Assembly: GCF_900142975.1 (NCBI RefSeq)
Contig: NZ_LT670848.1
Span: 1,798,001-1,862,000, forward strand
DNA from: Salegentibacter salegens
GTDB taxonomy: Bacteria; Bacteroidota; Bacteroidia; Flavobacteriales; Flavobacteriaceae
Direction of reading: 5' to 3'
Length of the DNA stretch: 64,000 bases
Shown here: piece by piece, positions 16,568 through 26,600 of the stretch
How the letters are laid out: the number at the start of each line of letters is the position of its first letter
How positions within the stretch are numbered: position 1 is the stretch's first letter
Made by a program: the position numbers and the translations under genes
Notes under the pieces: model-generated
What the model saw: only the letters and a program-made list of their open reading frames with translations
The model's database searches: none
Told to the model about the DNA's origin: nothing

Positions 16568-16581
16568 AATTCTACTGCTTT

Positions 16582-17925
16582 TTAACCTACTTCAGTAATC
16601 ATTAAATCCAAACCAAGACGAATTACATCCTGAATCTCGATCTTAGATGTATTCACATATTCTACCAAAGCAAAATCTTCAGGAGCTACTTCATAGATCC
16701 CAAGATTCTCCATTTTCTCAATATCACCGGCCATACAGGCTTTAATTAGCTGCATTGGGTAAACATCCATAGGTAAAACCTCTTCCATTTCACCGGTTAC
16801 TACAAGAGCTCTCTCTTCTCCATTTAAATTGGTAGTAGGCTTAAATTTCCTATTTGGAAACAACCAGGATAAAGAAGTCCTTGAGTTGGAGTGAATATGA
16901 TTATAGGTAAAAGGCAACCAACCAAAAGCCCTGTAATTATTTCCTTCCGGAAGAAGGGTCACTTCGTTAGCAAAAAAGCCCACGTGCTGATCATAGGCCA
17001 ATTTTAAACCGGTAAGCACATTTCCTGAAACGATTCGAACATCTTCATCAACCTTATTGATAAGATCTGCAACTTCAGCTCCAATTTTAGTTGAAAAGTA
17101 CTTTCGGTTAGTAGCTTCACTTCCTGTTACCGCAACGGTTTTATCGGCTCTATAATTCCCGGTAAGGAAAAGATTTCCAATAATAGTCACATCTTCAGGA
17201 TTCACCGTCCAAACTCTATCACCCTGATTAATAGGATCTATCTTATGAATTTGAACACCAACATTTCCTGCCGGGTGCGGTCCCTTTACATTATGAAGCT
17301 CTACTCCTTTAATATCTTTTAAATATTGTGCCGAGCTGCCATCTACTGCCACGTGCACTTTTCCAGGAGTAAGTTTTTTAAGCGCATTTATTCCTTCCTG
17401 AAAAGCAGCTTGCTTTTCTTTTAGAATAAAACCCCAGTCTGGAGCTAAAGGCGCGGTACTTACCGCAGAAATAAAGATGGCTTTTGGCGTATCTTTAGGA
17501 TCGGCTACGATATCGTAGGGACGTTGATTAATAAATGCACCACAGCCACTTTCTAAAATGCGCTGCTTTACAGCTTCAGCATCAGAACTAGCAGCGTCCA
17601 TTTTTCCAAAATCTTTGTAAGCATCTTCAGGATCGGCCTCTATAATCACTTCCATGATCTTGCGTTTCCCCCCACGCTTAATTTGCTTAAGCACCCCGCT
17701 TACAGGGCTGGTAAAACGTAATTCATCAGTGTATTTTGAAAAGAAAAGTTCATCGCCGGCAAGGACTTTAGCTCCTTCTTTTATAACCATTTTAGGTACC
17801 AATGCGTGAAAATCTGGCGGTTTAATTGCGTAGGTTTTAGACCTTGGAGCCTTTACCAGCTCCTTTTCCGCCTCCCCTTCTAATTTTAGAGATAATCCTC
17901 TTTTAATTCGAATGTCTTTTGACAT
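16582..17925 (-). CDS. nqrA: Na+-translocating NADH:quinone reductase subunit A
   Basis: The cytoplasmic subunit of the pump, associated with quinone binding and lacking known redox cofactors. The 447-residue length and the N-terminal IRIKRGLSLKLEGEAEKEL match the family, as do GDELFFSK and the glycine-rich PVSGVLKQIKRGGKRKI barrel-sandwich region. It is the first gene of the operon. A -7 box (TAAATTTG on the minus strand) lies about 40 bases upstream at 17974-17967. Confidence 0.96.
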   Translation of the reverse strand: MSKDIRIKRGLSLKLEGEAEKELVKAPRSKTYAIKPPDFHALVPKMVIKEGAKVLAGDELFFSKYTDELRFTSPVSGVLKQIKRGGKRKIMEVIIEADPEDAYKDFGKMDAASSDAEAVKQRILESGCGAFINQRPYDIVADPKDTPKAIFISAVSTAPLAPDWGFILKEKQAAFQEGINALKKLTPGKVHVAVDGSSAQYLKDIKGVELHNVKGPHPAGNVGVQIHKIDPINQGDRVWTVNPEDVTIIGNLFLTGNYRADKTVAVTGSEATNRKYFSTKIGAEVADLINKVDEDVRIVSGNVLTGLKLAYDQHVGFFANEVTLLPEGNNYRAFGWLPFTYNHIHSNSRTSLSWLFPNRKFKPTTNLNGEERALVVTGEMEEVLPMDVYPMQLIKACMAGDIEKMENLGIYEVAPEDFALVEYVNTSKIEIQDVIRLGLDLMITEVG

Positions 17926-17966
17926 AGGATGGGTTGTATGTTAAAATTTTTTTATTTTGAGTCGTG

Positions 17967-17974
17967 CAAATTTA
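17967..17974 (-). promoter_or_regulatory. -7 promoter box of the nqr operon
   Basis: The minus strand reads TAAATTTG, an exact TAnnTTTG match, 41 bases before the nqrA start. A candidate -33 element is a CTTG at 18000-17997 (minus strand), with a spacer of about 22 bases. Confidence 0.5.
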
Positions 17975-18049
17975 GGAATTTTAACCGCACTTCACCCAAG
18001 AAATCAAACATTTTTAAGCACCGAAAACTGTTAAAATGAAATGTTAAAA

Positions 18050-18079
18050 ATTGCGGAATAAGATTTGTAAGTACATTTG
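18050..18079 (+). promoter_or_regulatory. Promoter of the T9SS plug gene
   Basis: ATTG at 18050-18053, an 18-base spacer and TACATTTG at 18072-18079 form a good Bacteroidota -33/-7 pair, 17 bases upstream of the ATG. Confidence 0.55.
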
Positions 18080-18096
18080 TCTAGATTCTATTTCTT

Positions 18097-19350
18097 ATGA
18101 AAAATTGTTTTATATTCCTCTTTCTATCAATTTTATCCCTAAAATTGACCGCTCAGGTTGCAGAAGAAACGCTTCCGCCCAATTACATAAGAAGCATTCA
18201 GCTCTCAGGAAATTCGCATACCAATAACGCGAATCCCATTTTACAATTGGGCCAGCGATTAACTTTAAAGTTTGATGATATTATTGGCGACGAAGCCGAT
18301 TATTACTATACCATAGAACATTACAATTACGATTGGACTCCCAACCAACTTGCAAAATCTGAATATTTAATCGGTTTTGATGACATTAGGATCTTTAATT
18401 ATTTAAATTCTTTTAATACCCTTCAGCCTTTTTCCCATTACGAGCTAAGAATTCCAAACGAAGACACCGGAGGCGTTAAGCTTAGCGGAAATTATATGAT
18501 CAAGATCTTCAACGGCGAAAAAGAACTGGTTTTCTCCCGAAAATTTATGGTTTATGAAAATATGGCCCGGGTTAGGATAAATTTAAGACGCTCCAGAAAC
18601 CTTGAATTTATAGACGAAAAACAGGTGGTAAACTTCACGGTTGAATCGCCAGATTTATTACTAAAAAATCCAGACAATACTGTAAATGTCTTTATTATGC
18701 AGAATCATAATATGAAAACCGCAATAAAAAACATTAATCCTCAATACAATATTGGCAACGAACTGGTTTACCGATATGACAGCGAAACTGCTTTTTGGGG
18801 CGGCAACGAATACATTCAGTTTGACAATAAAGAATTGAGAGCCACTACCGCAAACATCAGCTCAGTTGCCCTAAACGAACTCTACCACCATTATTTATTT
18901 CCAGATCGCACCCGTGCCAACGAGCCCTACACTTATAATCCCGATATAAATGGGCAATTTCTAATAAGGAGTTTACCCGCAGAAAATCCTTCAATAGAAG
19001 CCGAATATGTTTGGGTGCATTTTAAACTTCAGAATTATTCAGAATTAAACGGAGGCGAAGTACATATTTATGGCGCGTTCAATAATTTTATTTTAGATGA
19101 AAGCACCCGGCTTAATTACAATGAAAATTCCGATCTTTATGAAAGTGCCAGGCTTTTTAAGCAAGGATTTTATAATTACAAATATGTGCTAAAACGCGCT
19201 GACGGAACGATTGACGAAGGTTTCTTTAGCGGAAATTTTGACGAAACCGAAAACTCCTACCAGGTTTTGATTTATTACCGAAGTCTAGGTGCCAGATATG
19301 ACCGATTAATTGGCGTAGGCACGGCTAATTCTACCACGATCACTAACTAA
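18097..19350 (+). CDS. Type IX secretion system plug protein (DUF5103)
   Basis: A 417-residue exported protein with a signal peptide (about 1-19, ending LTAQ). Family knowledge: DUF5103 proteins are the Plug of the T9SS, a periplasmic protein that closes the SprA translocon in the outer membrane when no substrate is passing. Features seen: beta-rich N-terminal domain with YYYTIEHYNYDW, a central FMVYEN region, and a C-terminal domain with VHIYGAFNNFILDES. It has its own promoter and stands alone, divergent from nqrA. It fits the T9SS-sorted giants at 23679-49608 and porT at 56547, but all of them are probably served by one genome-wide secretion system. Confidence 0.88.
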   Translation: MKNCFIFLFLSILSLKLTAQVAEETLPPNYIRSIQLSGNSHTNNANPILQLGQRLTLKFDDIIGDEADYYYTIEHYNYDWTPNQLAKSEYLIGFDDIRIFNYLNSFNTLQPFSHYELRIPNEDTGGVKLSGNYMIKIFNGEKELVFSRKFMVYENMARVRINLRRSRNLEFIDEKQVVNFTVESPDLLLKNPDNTVNVFIMQNHNMKTAIKNINPQYNIGNELVYRYDSETAFWGGNEYIQFDNKELRATTANISSVALNELYHHYLFPDRTRANEPYTYNPDINGQFLIRSLPAENPSIEAEYVWVHFKLQNYSELNGGEVHIYGAFNNFILDESTRLNYNENSDLYESARLFKQGFYNYKYVLKRADGTIDEGFFSGNFDETENSYQVLIYYRSLGARYDRLIGVGTANSTTITN

Positions 19351-19378
19351 TTAAGAGACTAACCAACCTATTTAAAAA

Positions 19379-20461
19379 ATGGCAGGCAGTAGATACGATC
19401 TCAAGTATAGGGGCACCAAATGTCTTAACTGTGAAATTCCGTTAGATAAAAGTGATAAATATTGTCCCAGTTGCGGGCAATTAAATAGCACTAAAAAATT
19501 AAAATTCGATGATTTTTTCTCAGAATTCTTTTCTGGCCTATTTGCTTACGATTCCCGATTTCATCGCACCTTAAGGGTTTTATTATTTTCTCCCGGGAAA
19601 ATTTCAAAAGATTACATTAATGGAAAGCGAATGCGCTACGCCAACCCATTTAGATTTTACTTAAGCGCTTCCATTATTTTCTTTTTAATTTGGAGTTTCA
19701 CTAATTCTTTTGAGAATATTCAGCCTATTGCCGATAATGAAGAAATTTTTCAGGAACTGGAACAGGATAGCATAAGTAGTAATGCCCCCAATATAATCCC
19801 CACGCCAGTTGGAGAAATGAACCTGGATTCAATTATTCAAAAACAGCAAAAAAACAGTGCAAAATCTTATAAGGAGTTTTATACTCCTAATGAGGAGCTG
19901 GATACTATGAGCTACCTAGATGCCGGAAATATAAAATTCAATATTTATTCCAGGTTTTACAAAGAAACCACCATTAGAAACGCTGAAACGGCAATGGATA
20001 GCCTTTCTTATCCCCAAACCAATTACAACCACTGGTTATACAAAAAAGCGGCAGACTGGAATACGGTAAAGGACAATCCCGCATTGTTCTTTAATTATTT
20101 TGTAAATAAACTGCCGTTCATCATATTCTTTTATTTACCGGTATTTGCCCTCTTTATTTGGCTGGTTTATTTAAGAAGGCCATTCAATTATATGGAGCAC
20201 TTAATCTTTTCTTTTCATGTGCAAACCACATTTTTTATCATTTACGCGCTTGGCTTGCTCCTGGATTACTTTTTAGAAAATTGGGCGTTTACCATTGCCA
20301 ACACGGTATTTTCTTTCTACCTATATAAAGCTATGCGCAATTTTTACGCACAGGGGCGTGTTAAAACGATTGTAAAGTTTGTGCTCTTAAACTTTATATT
20401 TTTTATTTTAGCAGGAGTCGCGGCAATAATATCAATTTTAGCGTCTTTCGCTATTTACTAA
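19379..20461 (+). CDS. DUF3667 membrane protein with zinc ribbon
   Basis: A 360-residue protein of the DUF3667 family. The N-terminus has a zinc-ribbon motif (CLNCEIPL...KYCPSCGQ, cysteines at about 15, 18, 29 and 32), then a conserved patch (RTLRVLLFSPGKISKDYINGKR) and a first membrane helix (about 92-108). A soluble loop of about 130 residues follows, then a hydrophobic C-terminal part with about four helices (from 235). The function of the family is unknown; a membrane-protein assembly or signalling role is possible. It lies 28 bases after the plug gene and 3 before apaG, probably one transcript. Confidence 0.78.
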   Translation: MAGSRYDLKYRGTKCLNCEIPLDKSDKYCPSCGQLNSTKKLKFDDFFSEFFSGLFAYDSRFHRTLRVLLFSPGKISKDYINGKRMRYANPFRFYLSASIIFFLIWSFTNSFENIQPIADNEEIFQELEQDSISSNAPNIIPTPVGEMNLDSIIQKQQKNSAKSYKEFYTPNEELDTMSYLDAGNIKFNIYSRFYKETTIRNAETAMDSLSYPQTNYNHWLYKKAADWNTVKDNPALFFNYFVNKLPFIIFFYLPVFALFIWLVYLRRPFNYMEHLIFSFHVQTTFFIIYALGLLLDYFLENWAFTIANTVFSFYLYKAMRNFYAQGRVKTIVKFVLLNFIFFILAGVAAIISILASFAIY

Positions 20462-20464
20462 TAT

Positions 20465-20851
20465 ATGATTCAACAAGTTACAAGAGGCATAAAAATTTCG
20501 GTTAACACCAATTTTGAAGGTACTTTTCTTAAGAACCTTGGCTCTCGTTTTGCTTTTTCCTATCATATAACTATAGAAAATAAAAGTAACGATTCGGTAC
20601 AACTAACCTCGCGTTTTTGGAAAATAAAAGATGCTTTAAATCATACTGAAATTGTACAGGGGGAAGGGGTTATTGGCCAAAAACCGGTTTTAAAACCCGG
20701 TGAATCACATACTTACCAAAGCGGTTGCTTGCTTAGCTCGCCTTTTGGCTCTATGAGCGGTTATTACAATATGATTAGTTTTTCTTCGACCCGAAAATTC
20801 AGGGTTAAGATCCCTATTTTTAAACTAAGTGCTCCATTTGCCTTAAATTAA
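20465..20851 (+). CDS. apaG: ApaG domain protein
   Basis: A 128-residue protein made of one ApaG (DUF525) domain, an immunoglobulin-like beta sandwich. Family motifs are visible: RFAFSYHITIENKS, RFWKIKDA, EIVQGEGVIGQKPVLKPGESHTY (in pieces) and SPFGSMSGYY. In enterobacteria ApaG has been linked to cobalt and magnesium efflux, but the biochemical role is unclear. Its 3' end overlaps the convergent NRDE-family gene by 9 bases. It is probably co-transcribed with the DUF3667 gene 3 bases upstream. Confidence 0.92.
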   Translation: MIQQVTRGIKISVNTNFEGTFLKNLGSRFAFSYHITIENKSNDSVQLTSRFWKIKDALNHTEIVQGEGVIGQKPVLKPGESHTYQSGCLLSSPFGSMSGYYNMISFSSTRKFRVKIPIFKLSAPFALN

Positions 20852-21565
20852 ATCCGCTGGGAATTCTTGATTTGTGATTTCACTTTTCTGAAGATCTTCA
20901 TATTTAAATTTCAATTTTCCGGGTAAAAATGCTACCTGGGAAATACTTTTGGTTTTGAGAAAACCACGATCAATAATTAAATCGACCTCTTTATCTCCTT
21001 TTCCAGCAGAATGATGAAATTCCCAAAGATTTTTAGCCGAAAGATTTTTTTGCTTTTGAAATTTAGAAAACCATTCTTCCCGAAACTTTTTCATTTCTGA
21101 AGTATATAAAGGAGAAGAAGACCAAATTTGCGGCTGAAGCGGCAAGTCCTTAAAATGCTTCTCTTTACCATCCCAAACAAATTCAGCGAAAAATAAATCG
21201 AGAGACCAATCGGCTATAACAACCGTGAAAGGCTCTATATTATACAGGTTATAATGTTCGATTTCGGTTTTGATATTTTCAGCAATTAGCCAGTCTTTTA
21301 AAACGACGCCCCTACTTTTTCGATAAGAAACTTCGCGCTTATGAGCTTCAAAACCACCATTCATTAAGCATAAAACCCGTTTTTGTTCACTAACTCCAAT
21401 CCAGCTCCCGCCGGCTACCGCATCTTCAGGAAAAAGTAAAAGGGTCTCTTTTTCGGTTTTAAAATGAGGCGAATAGGTTTCTCTTTCGCTCGCTTCATCT
21501 CTATTAGATGTTAAGATAAACCCTGTTGAATCTTTAAGATGAGGCGTGAGACTTATGGTGCACAT
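20843..21565 (-). CDS. NRDE family protein (TANGO2-like)
   Basis: A 240-residue cytoplasmic protein. The family-naming motif appears as TSNRDEASERE near residues 19-29, after the conserved MCTISL start where Cys2 could be an N-terminal nucleophile as in Ntn-hydrolase folds. GGSWIGV and CLMNGGFEAH follow. TANGO2 relatives in animals are linked to haem or lipid handling; the bacterial role is unknown. The gene is monocistronic, with a -7 box (TATTTTTG on the minus strand, 21603-21596) 31 bases upstream. Confidence 0.85.
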   Translation of the reverse strand: MCTISLTPHLKDSTGFILTSNRDEASERETYSPHFKTEKETLLLFPEDAVAGGSWIGVSEQKRVLCLMNGGFEAHKREVSYRKSRGVVLKDWLIAENIKTEIEHYNLYNIEPFTVVIADWSLDLFFAEFVWDGKEKHFKDLPLQPQIWSSSPLYTSEMKKFREEWFSKFQKQKNLSAKNLWEFHHSAGKGDKEVDLIIDRGFLKTKSISQVAFLPGKLKFKYEDLQKSEITNQEFPADLI

Positions 21566-21595
21566 AAAATTATCTTAATAAAAGTATTGAATTTA

Positions 21596-21603
21596 CAAAA
21601 ATA
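21596..21603 (-). promoter_or_regulatory. -7 promoter box of the NRDE gene
   Basis: The minus strand reads TATTTTTG, an exact TAnnTTTG match 31 bases before the start codon. Confidence 0.45.
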
Positions 21604-21656
21604 GTTAAGCTTTCGTGAATGCGCTTTCATAAGTATTCAAAATCACCTAATTTTTT

Positions 21657-21664
21657 TACCTTTA
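21657..21664 (+). promoter_or_regulatory. -7 promoter box of pruA
   Basis: TACCTTTA, one mismatch from TAnnTTTG, 40 bases before the pruA ATG. Confidence 0.4.
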
Positions 21665-21704
21665 TACTCACAATAATTAAAAACAAAAAAAATATATAAT
21701 AACT

Positions 21705-23348
21705 ATGGGAAAAGGATTTTTTCACGTTCCACAGGCGGTTAACGAGCCGGTAAAAACTTATGCTCCGGGAACCCCGGAAAGGGAAGAAGTTTTACTCACT
21801 TATAAAGATCTATATAACTCCAATATGGAAGTGCCACTTTATATTGGATCTGAACAAATAAAAACAGGAGACACGGCAGATATTCGCCCTCCTCACGATC
21901 ATAAACATAAAGTAGGAACTTACCACCGTGCAAAGAAAAAACATGTTCAACAAGCTATAGACGAAGCTTTAAAAGCGCGGGAAAAATGGGCAAAACTGGA
22001 ATGGGAACAGCGTGCTGCTATCTTCTTAAAAGCAGCAGACCTTATTGCAGGCCCTTACAGATCAAGAATTAATGCTGCCACGATGATTGGGCAGTCAAAA
22101 AATATATACCAGGCAGAAATTGATGCAGCTTGTGAGCTATGTGACTTTTTACGTTTTAACGTAGAATATATGTCAGATATGTACAACGAACAACCAGAAT
22201 CTTCTGAAGGAAACTGGAACCGGGTAGAGTATAGACCATTAGAAGGTTTTGTATACGCTATTACACCTTTTAACTTTACCGCTATTTCAGGTAATCTTCC
22301 ATCCAGCGCTGCCCTTATGGGGAATGTTGCAGTTTGGAAGCCTAGTGATAGCCAGATTTTTTCTGCACAGGTAATTATGGAAGTATTTCAGGAAGCCGGT
22401 TTGCCAGATGGTGTAATTAATATGGTTATGGGAGATCCTGAAATGATTACCAATACCGTACTAGACAGTCCAGATTTCGCCGGAATTCACTTTACCGGAA
22501 GTACAGATGTATTTAAAGGAATTTGGGGTAAAATTGGTAACAACATCAATAAATATAAAACCTATCCAAGAATTGTTGGAGAAACTGGCGGTAAAGACTT
22601 TATTGTGGTTCACCCAACCTCTAATGCAAAAGAAGTTGCTACTTCAATTTCCCGGGGAGCTTTTGAATACCAGGGCCAAAAATGTAGTGCCGCTTCCAGA
22701 GTTTATCTTCCGCAAAGCCTTTGGCCAGAGGTAAAAGACTTTGTACAAACAGATCTGGAATCCTTTAAAATGGGCTCTCCAGAAGATATGTCTAACTTTA
22801 TCAATGCAGTTATTCACGAAGGAGCCTTTGACAAATTAGCTGGCTACATAGATAGAGCTAAAAAAGACAAGAATGCTGAAGTAGTAATCGGCGGAAATTA
22901 TGATAAATCTGAAGGTTATTTTATTGAACCAACCGTAATCTTAACTTCAGATCCTCATTACACAACTATGGAAACCGAATTGTTCGGTCCTGTAGTAACT
23001 ATTTATGTATATGATGATAAAAACTATAGTGAAGAAAAGTGGAGAGATCTTCTTAATACTGTAGACAATACCAGTATTTACGGCCTTACCGGAGCAGTTT
23101 TCTCTGGAGACCGTTATATGGCTGCAATCGCAACCGACTTATTACAAAATGCGGCTGGTAATTTCTATATAAATGACAAACCTACCGGAGCAGTAGTTGG
23201 CCAGCAACCATTTGGTGGTGCACGCGGCAGCGGTACTAACGATAAAGCAGGTTCTAAAATGAATCTTTTAAGATGGGCATCAGTTCGACTAATTAAAGAA
23301 ACTTTTGTACCAGCAAAAGATTACAGATACCCATTTTTGGGAGAATAA
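21705..23348 (+). CDS. pruA: L-glutamate gamma-semialdehyde dehydrogenase
   Basis: Oxidises glutamate semialdehyde (from proline via P5C) to glutamate with NAD+, the second step of proline breakdown. The 547-residue length fits the stand-alone P5C dehydrogenases. The Rossmann and active-site motifs include ITPFNFTAISGN, the FTGST nucleotide-binding loop, Glu in VGETGGKDF, and the catalytic Cys327 in EYQGQKCSAASR. The C-terminal QQPFGGARGSGTNDKAG is also conserved. No proline dehydrogenase gene is in the window. A strong hairpin terminator follows. Confidence 0.95.
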   Translation: MGKGFFHVPQAVNEPVKTYAPGTPEREEVLLTYKDLYNSNMEVPLYIGSEQIKTGDTADIRPPHDHKHKVGTYHRAKKKHVQQAIDEALKAREKWAKLEWEQRAAIFLKAADLIAGPYRSRINAATMIGQSKNIYQAEIDAACELCDFLRFNVEYMSDMYNEQPESSEGNWNRVEYRPLEGFVYAITPFNFTAISGNLPSSAALMGNVAVWKPSDSQIFSAQVIMEVFQEAGLPDGVINMVMGDPEMITNTVLDSPDFAGIHFTGSTDVFKGIWGKIGNNINKYKTYPRIVGETGGKDFIVVHPTSNAKEVATSISRGAFEYQGQKCSAASRVYLPQSLWPEVKDFVQTDLESFKMGSPEDMSNFINAVIHEGAFDKLAGYIDRAKKDKNAEVVIGGNYDKSEGYFIEPTVILTSDPHYTTMETELFGPVVTIYVYDDKNYSEEKWRDLLNTVDNTSIYGLTGAVFSGDRYMAAIATDLLQNAAGNFYINDKPTGAVVGQQPFGGARGSGTNDKAGSKMNLLRWASVRLIKETFVPAKDYRYPFLGE

Positions 23349-23370
23349 TTCTGTAAGAATATAATTTCTA

Positions 23371-23405
23371 AAAGCCACGTAATAAAAATTGCGTGGCTTT
23401 TTTTA
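23371..23405 (+). terminator. Terminator of pruA
   Basis: AAAGCCACG and CGTGGCTTT form a 9-bp stem (23371-23379, 23392-23400) and the 3' side runs into a T tract. Confidence 0.9.
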
Positions 23406-23678
23406 TTTAATAAATTCTGATGTTCTTCTATGTAATTCTTCTTATTTAAACCGTCTTTATACACTATTAATTTTCAGTACTTTATAAATTTTAGTAGGAA
23501 AAATCGTAAAACCAGTATTTAATCGAATAAAATCTCACTTCAACGAAAATCCCGAAGAACGATTCCTATAAGTAGTATTTTTAATCGTTAATAGACTTCT
23601 CCCCAGAGACTTATACTCTCAAGCCATTTAACCCTTTACCCCCTACGTATTTTTTTAACCGGCTAATCCATTACAACT
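23406..23678. other. Long AT-rich leader upstream of the first giant gene
   Basis: No gene seen. The string AGTATTT-(0-2)-AATCG occurs twice (about 23513 and 23573), a possible direct-repeat regulator site. I found no convincing -33/-7 pair close to the ATG. Upstream DNA here is unlike that of the other two giant genes. Confidence 0.35.
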
Positions 23679-26600
23679 ATGGGAAAAATACTACTCCTAA
23701 TATTTTTAATCATAATAGTTCCATTTGGGGTGTACGGGCAGGCTTGTCCCACCTCATTAAGTATAAGTTCCAACCCAGGCAGGGAAATTTGTACAGGAGA
23801 AGAAGTTACTTTCAGCGCTGCTGTAGATACCGGCAGTGGTCTTAACTATCTATGGCAAATTAATGGCGTTGCCGCAGGAACTAACACCCCGCAATTCACA
23901 ACTACAAACCTTGAAAATAATGATCGTGTAAGGGTTATTGTTACAAGTAGTGATGATGAAAATTGCAATCTTACCAGTGATTATATTCAGATGACGGTGA
24001 ACACTGTAAGAGTAGGAAGCCTTGTTATTCAAGCCAGTCCTGCGGAAATTTGTCCTGGGGATGAAATGAGTTTTAGTATAAAATCTTCCTCAAATACCGG
24101 AACCAATCCAGTTTATCAATGGCAGGTTAATGGACAAAACCAGGGATCTGGAAGTGTTTTTTCCGCGAATTTAGCTGAAGGAGATAACGTACAACTTTTA
24201 GTGAGCTCAAGTTTACCCTGTACGGAAGATTTTTCCAGTAATGTTATTAGCGTTAGCGAAAAAGACGGGCCGCCGGCAAACATTGGTAATATCCAGGGAG
24301 AAGCAAGTATTTGTCCGGGTGTTAGTACCACGTATAGTATTTCAGCAGTAAATTTTGCTAATTCCTACATATGGGAACTTCCCACAGGTTGGTCAGGTAG
24401 CAGTACCGGAACCAGTATTGATGTAACTCCCGGCAGCCAGGGAGGAGAAATTCGCGTAAGAGCTTTGAATGATTGCGGGGAAAGTGAGCAGACACTTTCT
24501 GTAAACGTTGAACCGGGTGTTCCTGGCCAGCCAGGAACTATCACCGGAAATACGGAAGTATGTCCCGGTACTACCCAAAGTTATTCAGTAAATGAAGTTC
24601 AAGATGCAGAATCATATCAATGGGTTTTACCCAGCGATTGGAGCGGAAGCAGCACGACCAATACCATAGACCTTAGCACCGGTAATCCAGGTAATGCAAC
24701 TATAGAAGTAATTGCAATAAATTCTTGCGGGGATAGTGTTGTACGCACATTAAATATTACAGTGCAACCAGGCACCCCAAATAACCCGGGAGCCATTTCA
24801 GGAGGAACAGAGGTTTGTCCAGGCATTGAAGAAACCTATTCCATATCTTCAGTTATAGATGCTGAGAGTTATAATTGGACAGTACCAGCAGGTTGGACTA
24901 TAAATGGCGATGCAAGTTCAAATCAAATTAGCGTAACCACCGGGAATTATGATCAAAACGGAACCATTAGCGTTACAGCTGTAAATTCCTGTGGTGAAAG
25001 CGAAGCAAATAGTCTAGCAGTAAATGTAGACTATGGAACTCCTCCCCTACCCGGGGAAATAAACATGGAGATTGCAGAAGGTTTCGAAGTGATTTGTCCT
25101 GAAAGTTCTTTAAGTTTTTCAATTCCTGAAATGAATGAAGCTGAGTCGTACACGTGGGACCTTCCCCAGGGCTGGACTATAGTTTCAGGTCAGGATACCC
25201 GACAAATCCAAGTTACCAGTGGGCAGTATGGAGAGAGTGGAGAAGTTAGTGTTTCAGCAACTAATAACTGCGGTACCGGTAATTTGCAAACCCTGGAGGT
25301 AAATATTGATCCACCTGCCCCACTAATTGAGAATATCCAAATAACCGGGGAAGTTGAAGTTTGTGCAGATGCAACCCAACTGGAATATAGTATTCCCACT
25401 ATTAGTCACGCTGATTCTTATGAATGGTCATTACCATCCGGCTGGGTAATTACTTCTGGACAAAACACCAACAGCATTATGGTTAGTGCTTCCTCCTCTT
25501 CCGGGAATATTGAGGTTTTAGCTAAAAATGAGTGTGGTGAGAGCGAGACGGTTAGTCTTCCCGTGGTATCTATAGTTGGAGTACCAAACCAACCTGGAAG
25601 CATAGTTACAGATCTTGGAATAGACGCTATTTGCCCACCGCGGAATAATATTTCATTTAGCGTTCCCAATGATCCTGAAGTGGATTATTACCGCTGGGTA
25701 TTACCTTCTGGCTGGGAGATTGCAAGCGGAGAGAATACCAGTAATATTTTAGTTAACGTCACCAATAGCGCTCCTTATACCAATGAGATTGTAAAAGTAG
25801 TCGCTGGCAATATCTGTGGTGAAAGTTCTGAAAGTCAATATGCTGAAATTACCGTTTCAGATTTTGTAATTACCGATCTTGGCGAGAATCAAAACTTGTG
25901 CTCTACAACAACGGCAGTGCCAATTAAGGTAATTATTGAATTTGGAGGTTTCAAAAAATTTAAACCTGCATTTTCACATAATGGAGGGGGAAGCTTTACA
26001 GATATTCCACCTATTACAAATAATTACCCTAATAAATTTACTATCCAATATATACCAACTTCAGCCGATTTTGGTCAGGAAGTAACTATCACAGTGAATG
26101 TGCCAGAACCAGAAACCAATAAGAACGATCCCGATGCTTGTGGAGATGGTTATGCTGAAGTTACTCTCTACTTTGCACCAAACCCTACGGCCAGCTTCCT
26201 AACAGAGAATCACGATATTTGCGAGAATTCAGCTACAGAAATCTCACTTTCGGGAACTCCCAATACTCGTATCACCTATACTGAAAATGGAACTTCTAAA
26301 ACCATAGATTTAAATGAAAATGGGGAGGCTGTGTTTAATTCTGGAAATCTTTCAGAATCTACCACTTATAAATTAGTAAATGCTTCTTACCTGGAAGTAC
26401 CAACCTGCGACCAAACACTTTCTGAAAGTCTTGAAATAACCGTAAATCCGGTTCCAACGGTAGAATTACTATATGAAAATGCTATTTTTTGTGAAGATGA
26501 TACCGTAACTAAAGAAGTGGTTTTTACAAATCCTATAGGAGCATACGAAAACGGAACATTTAGCGCCGAAACCGGACTCGAGATTGATTCTGAAACCGGG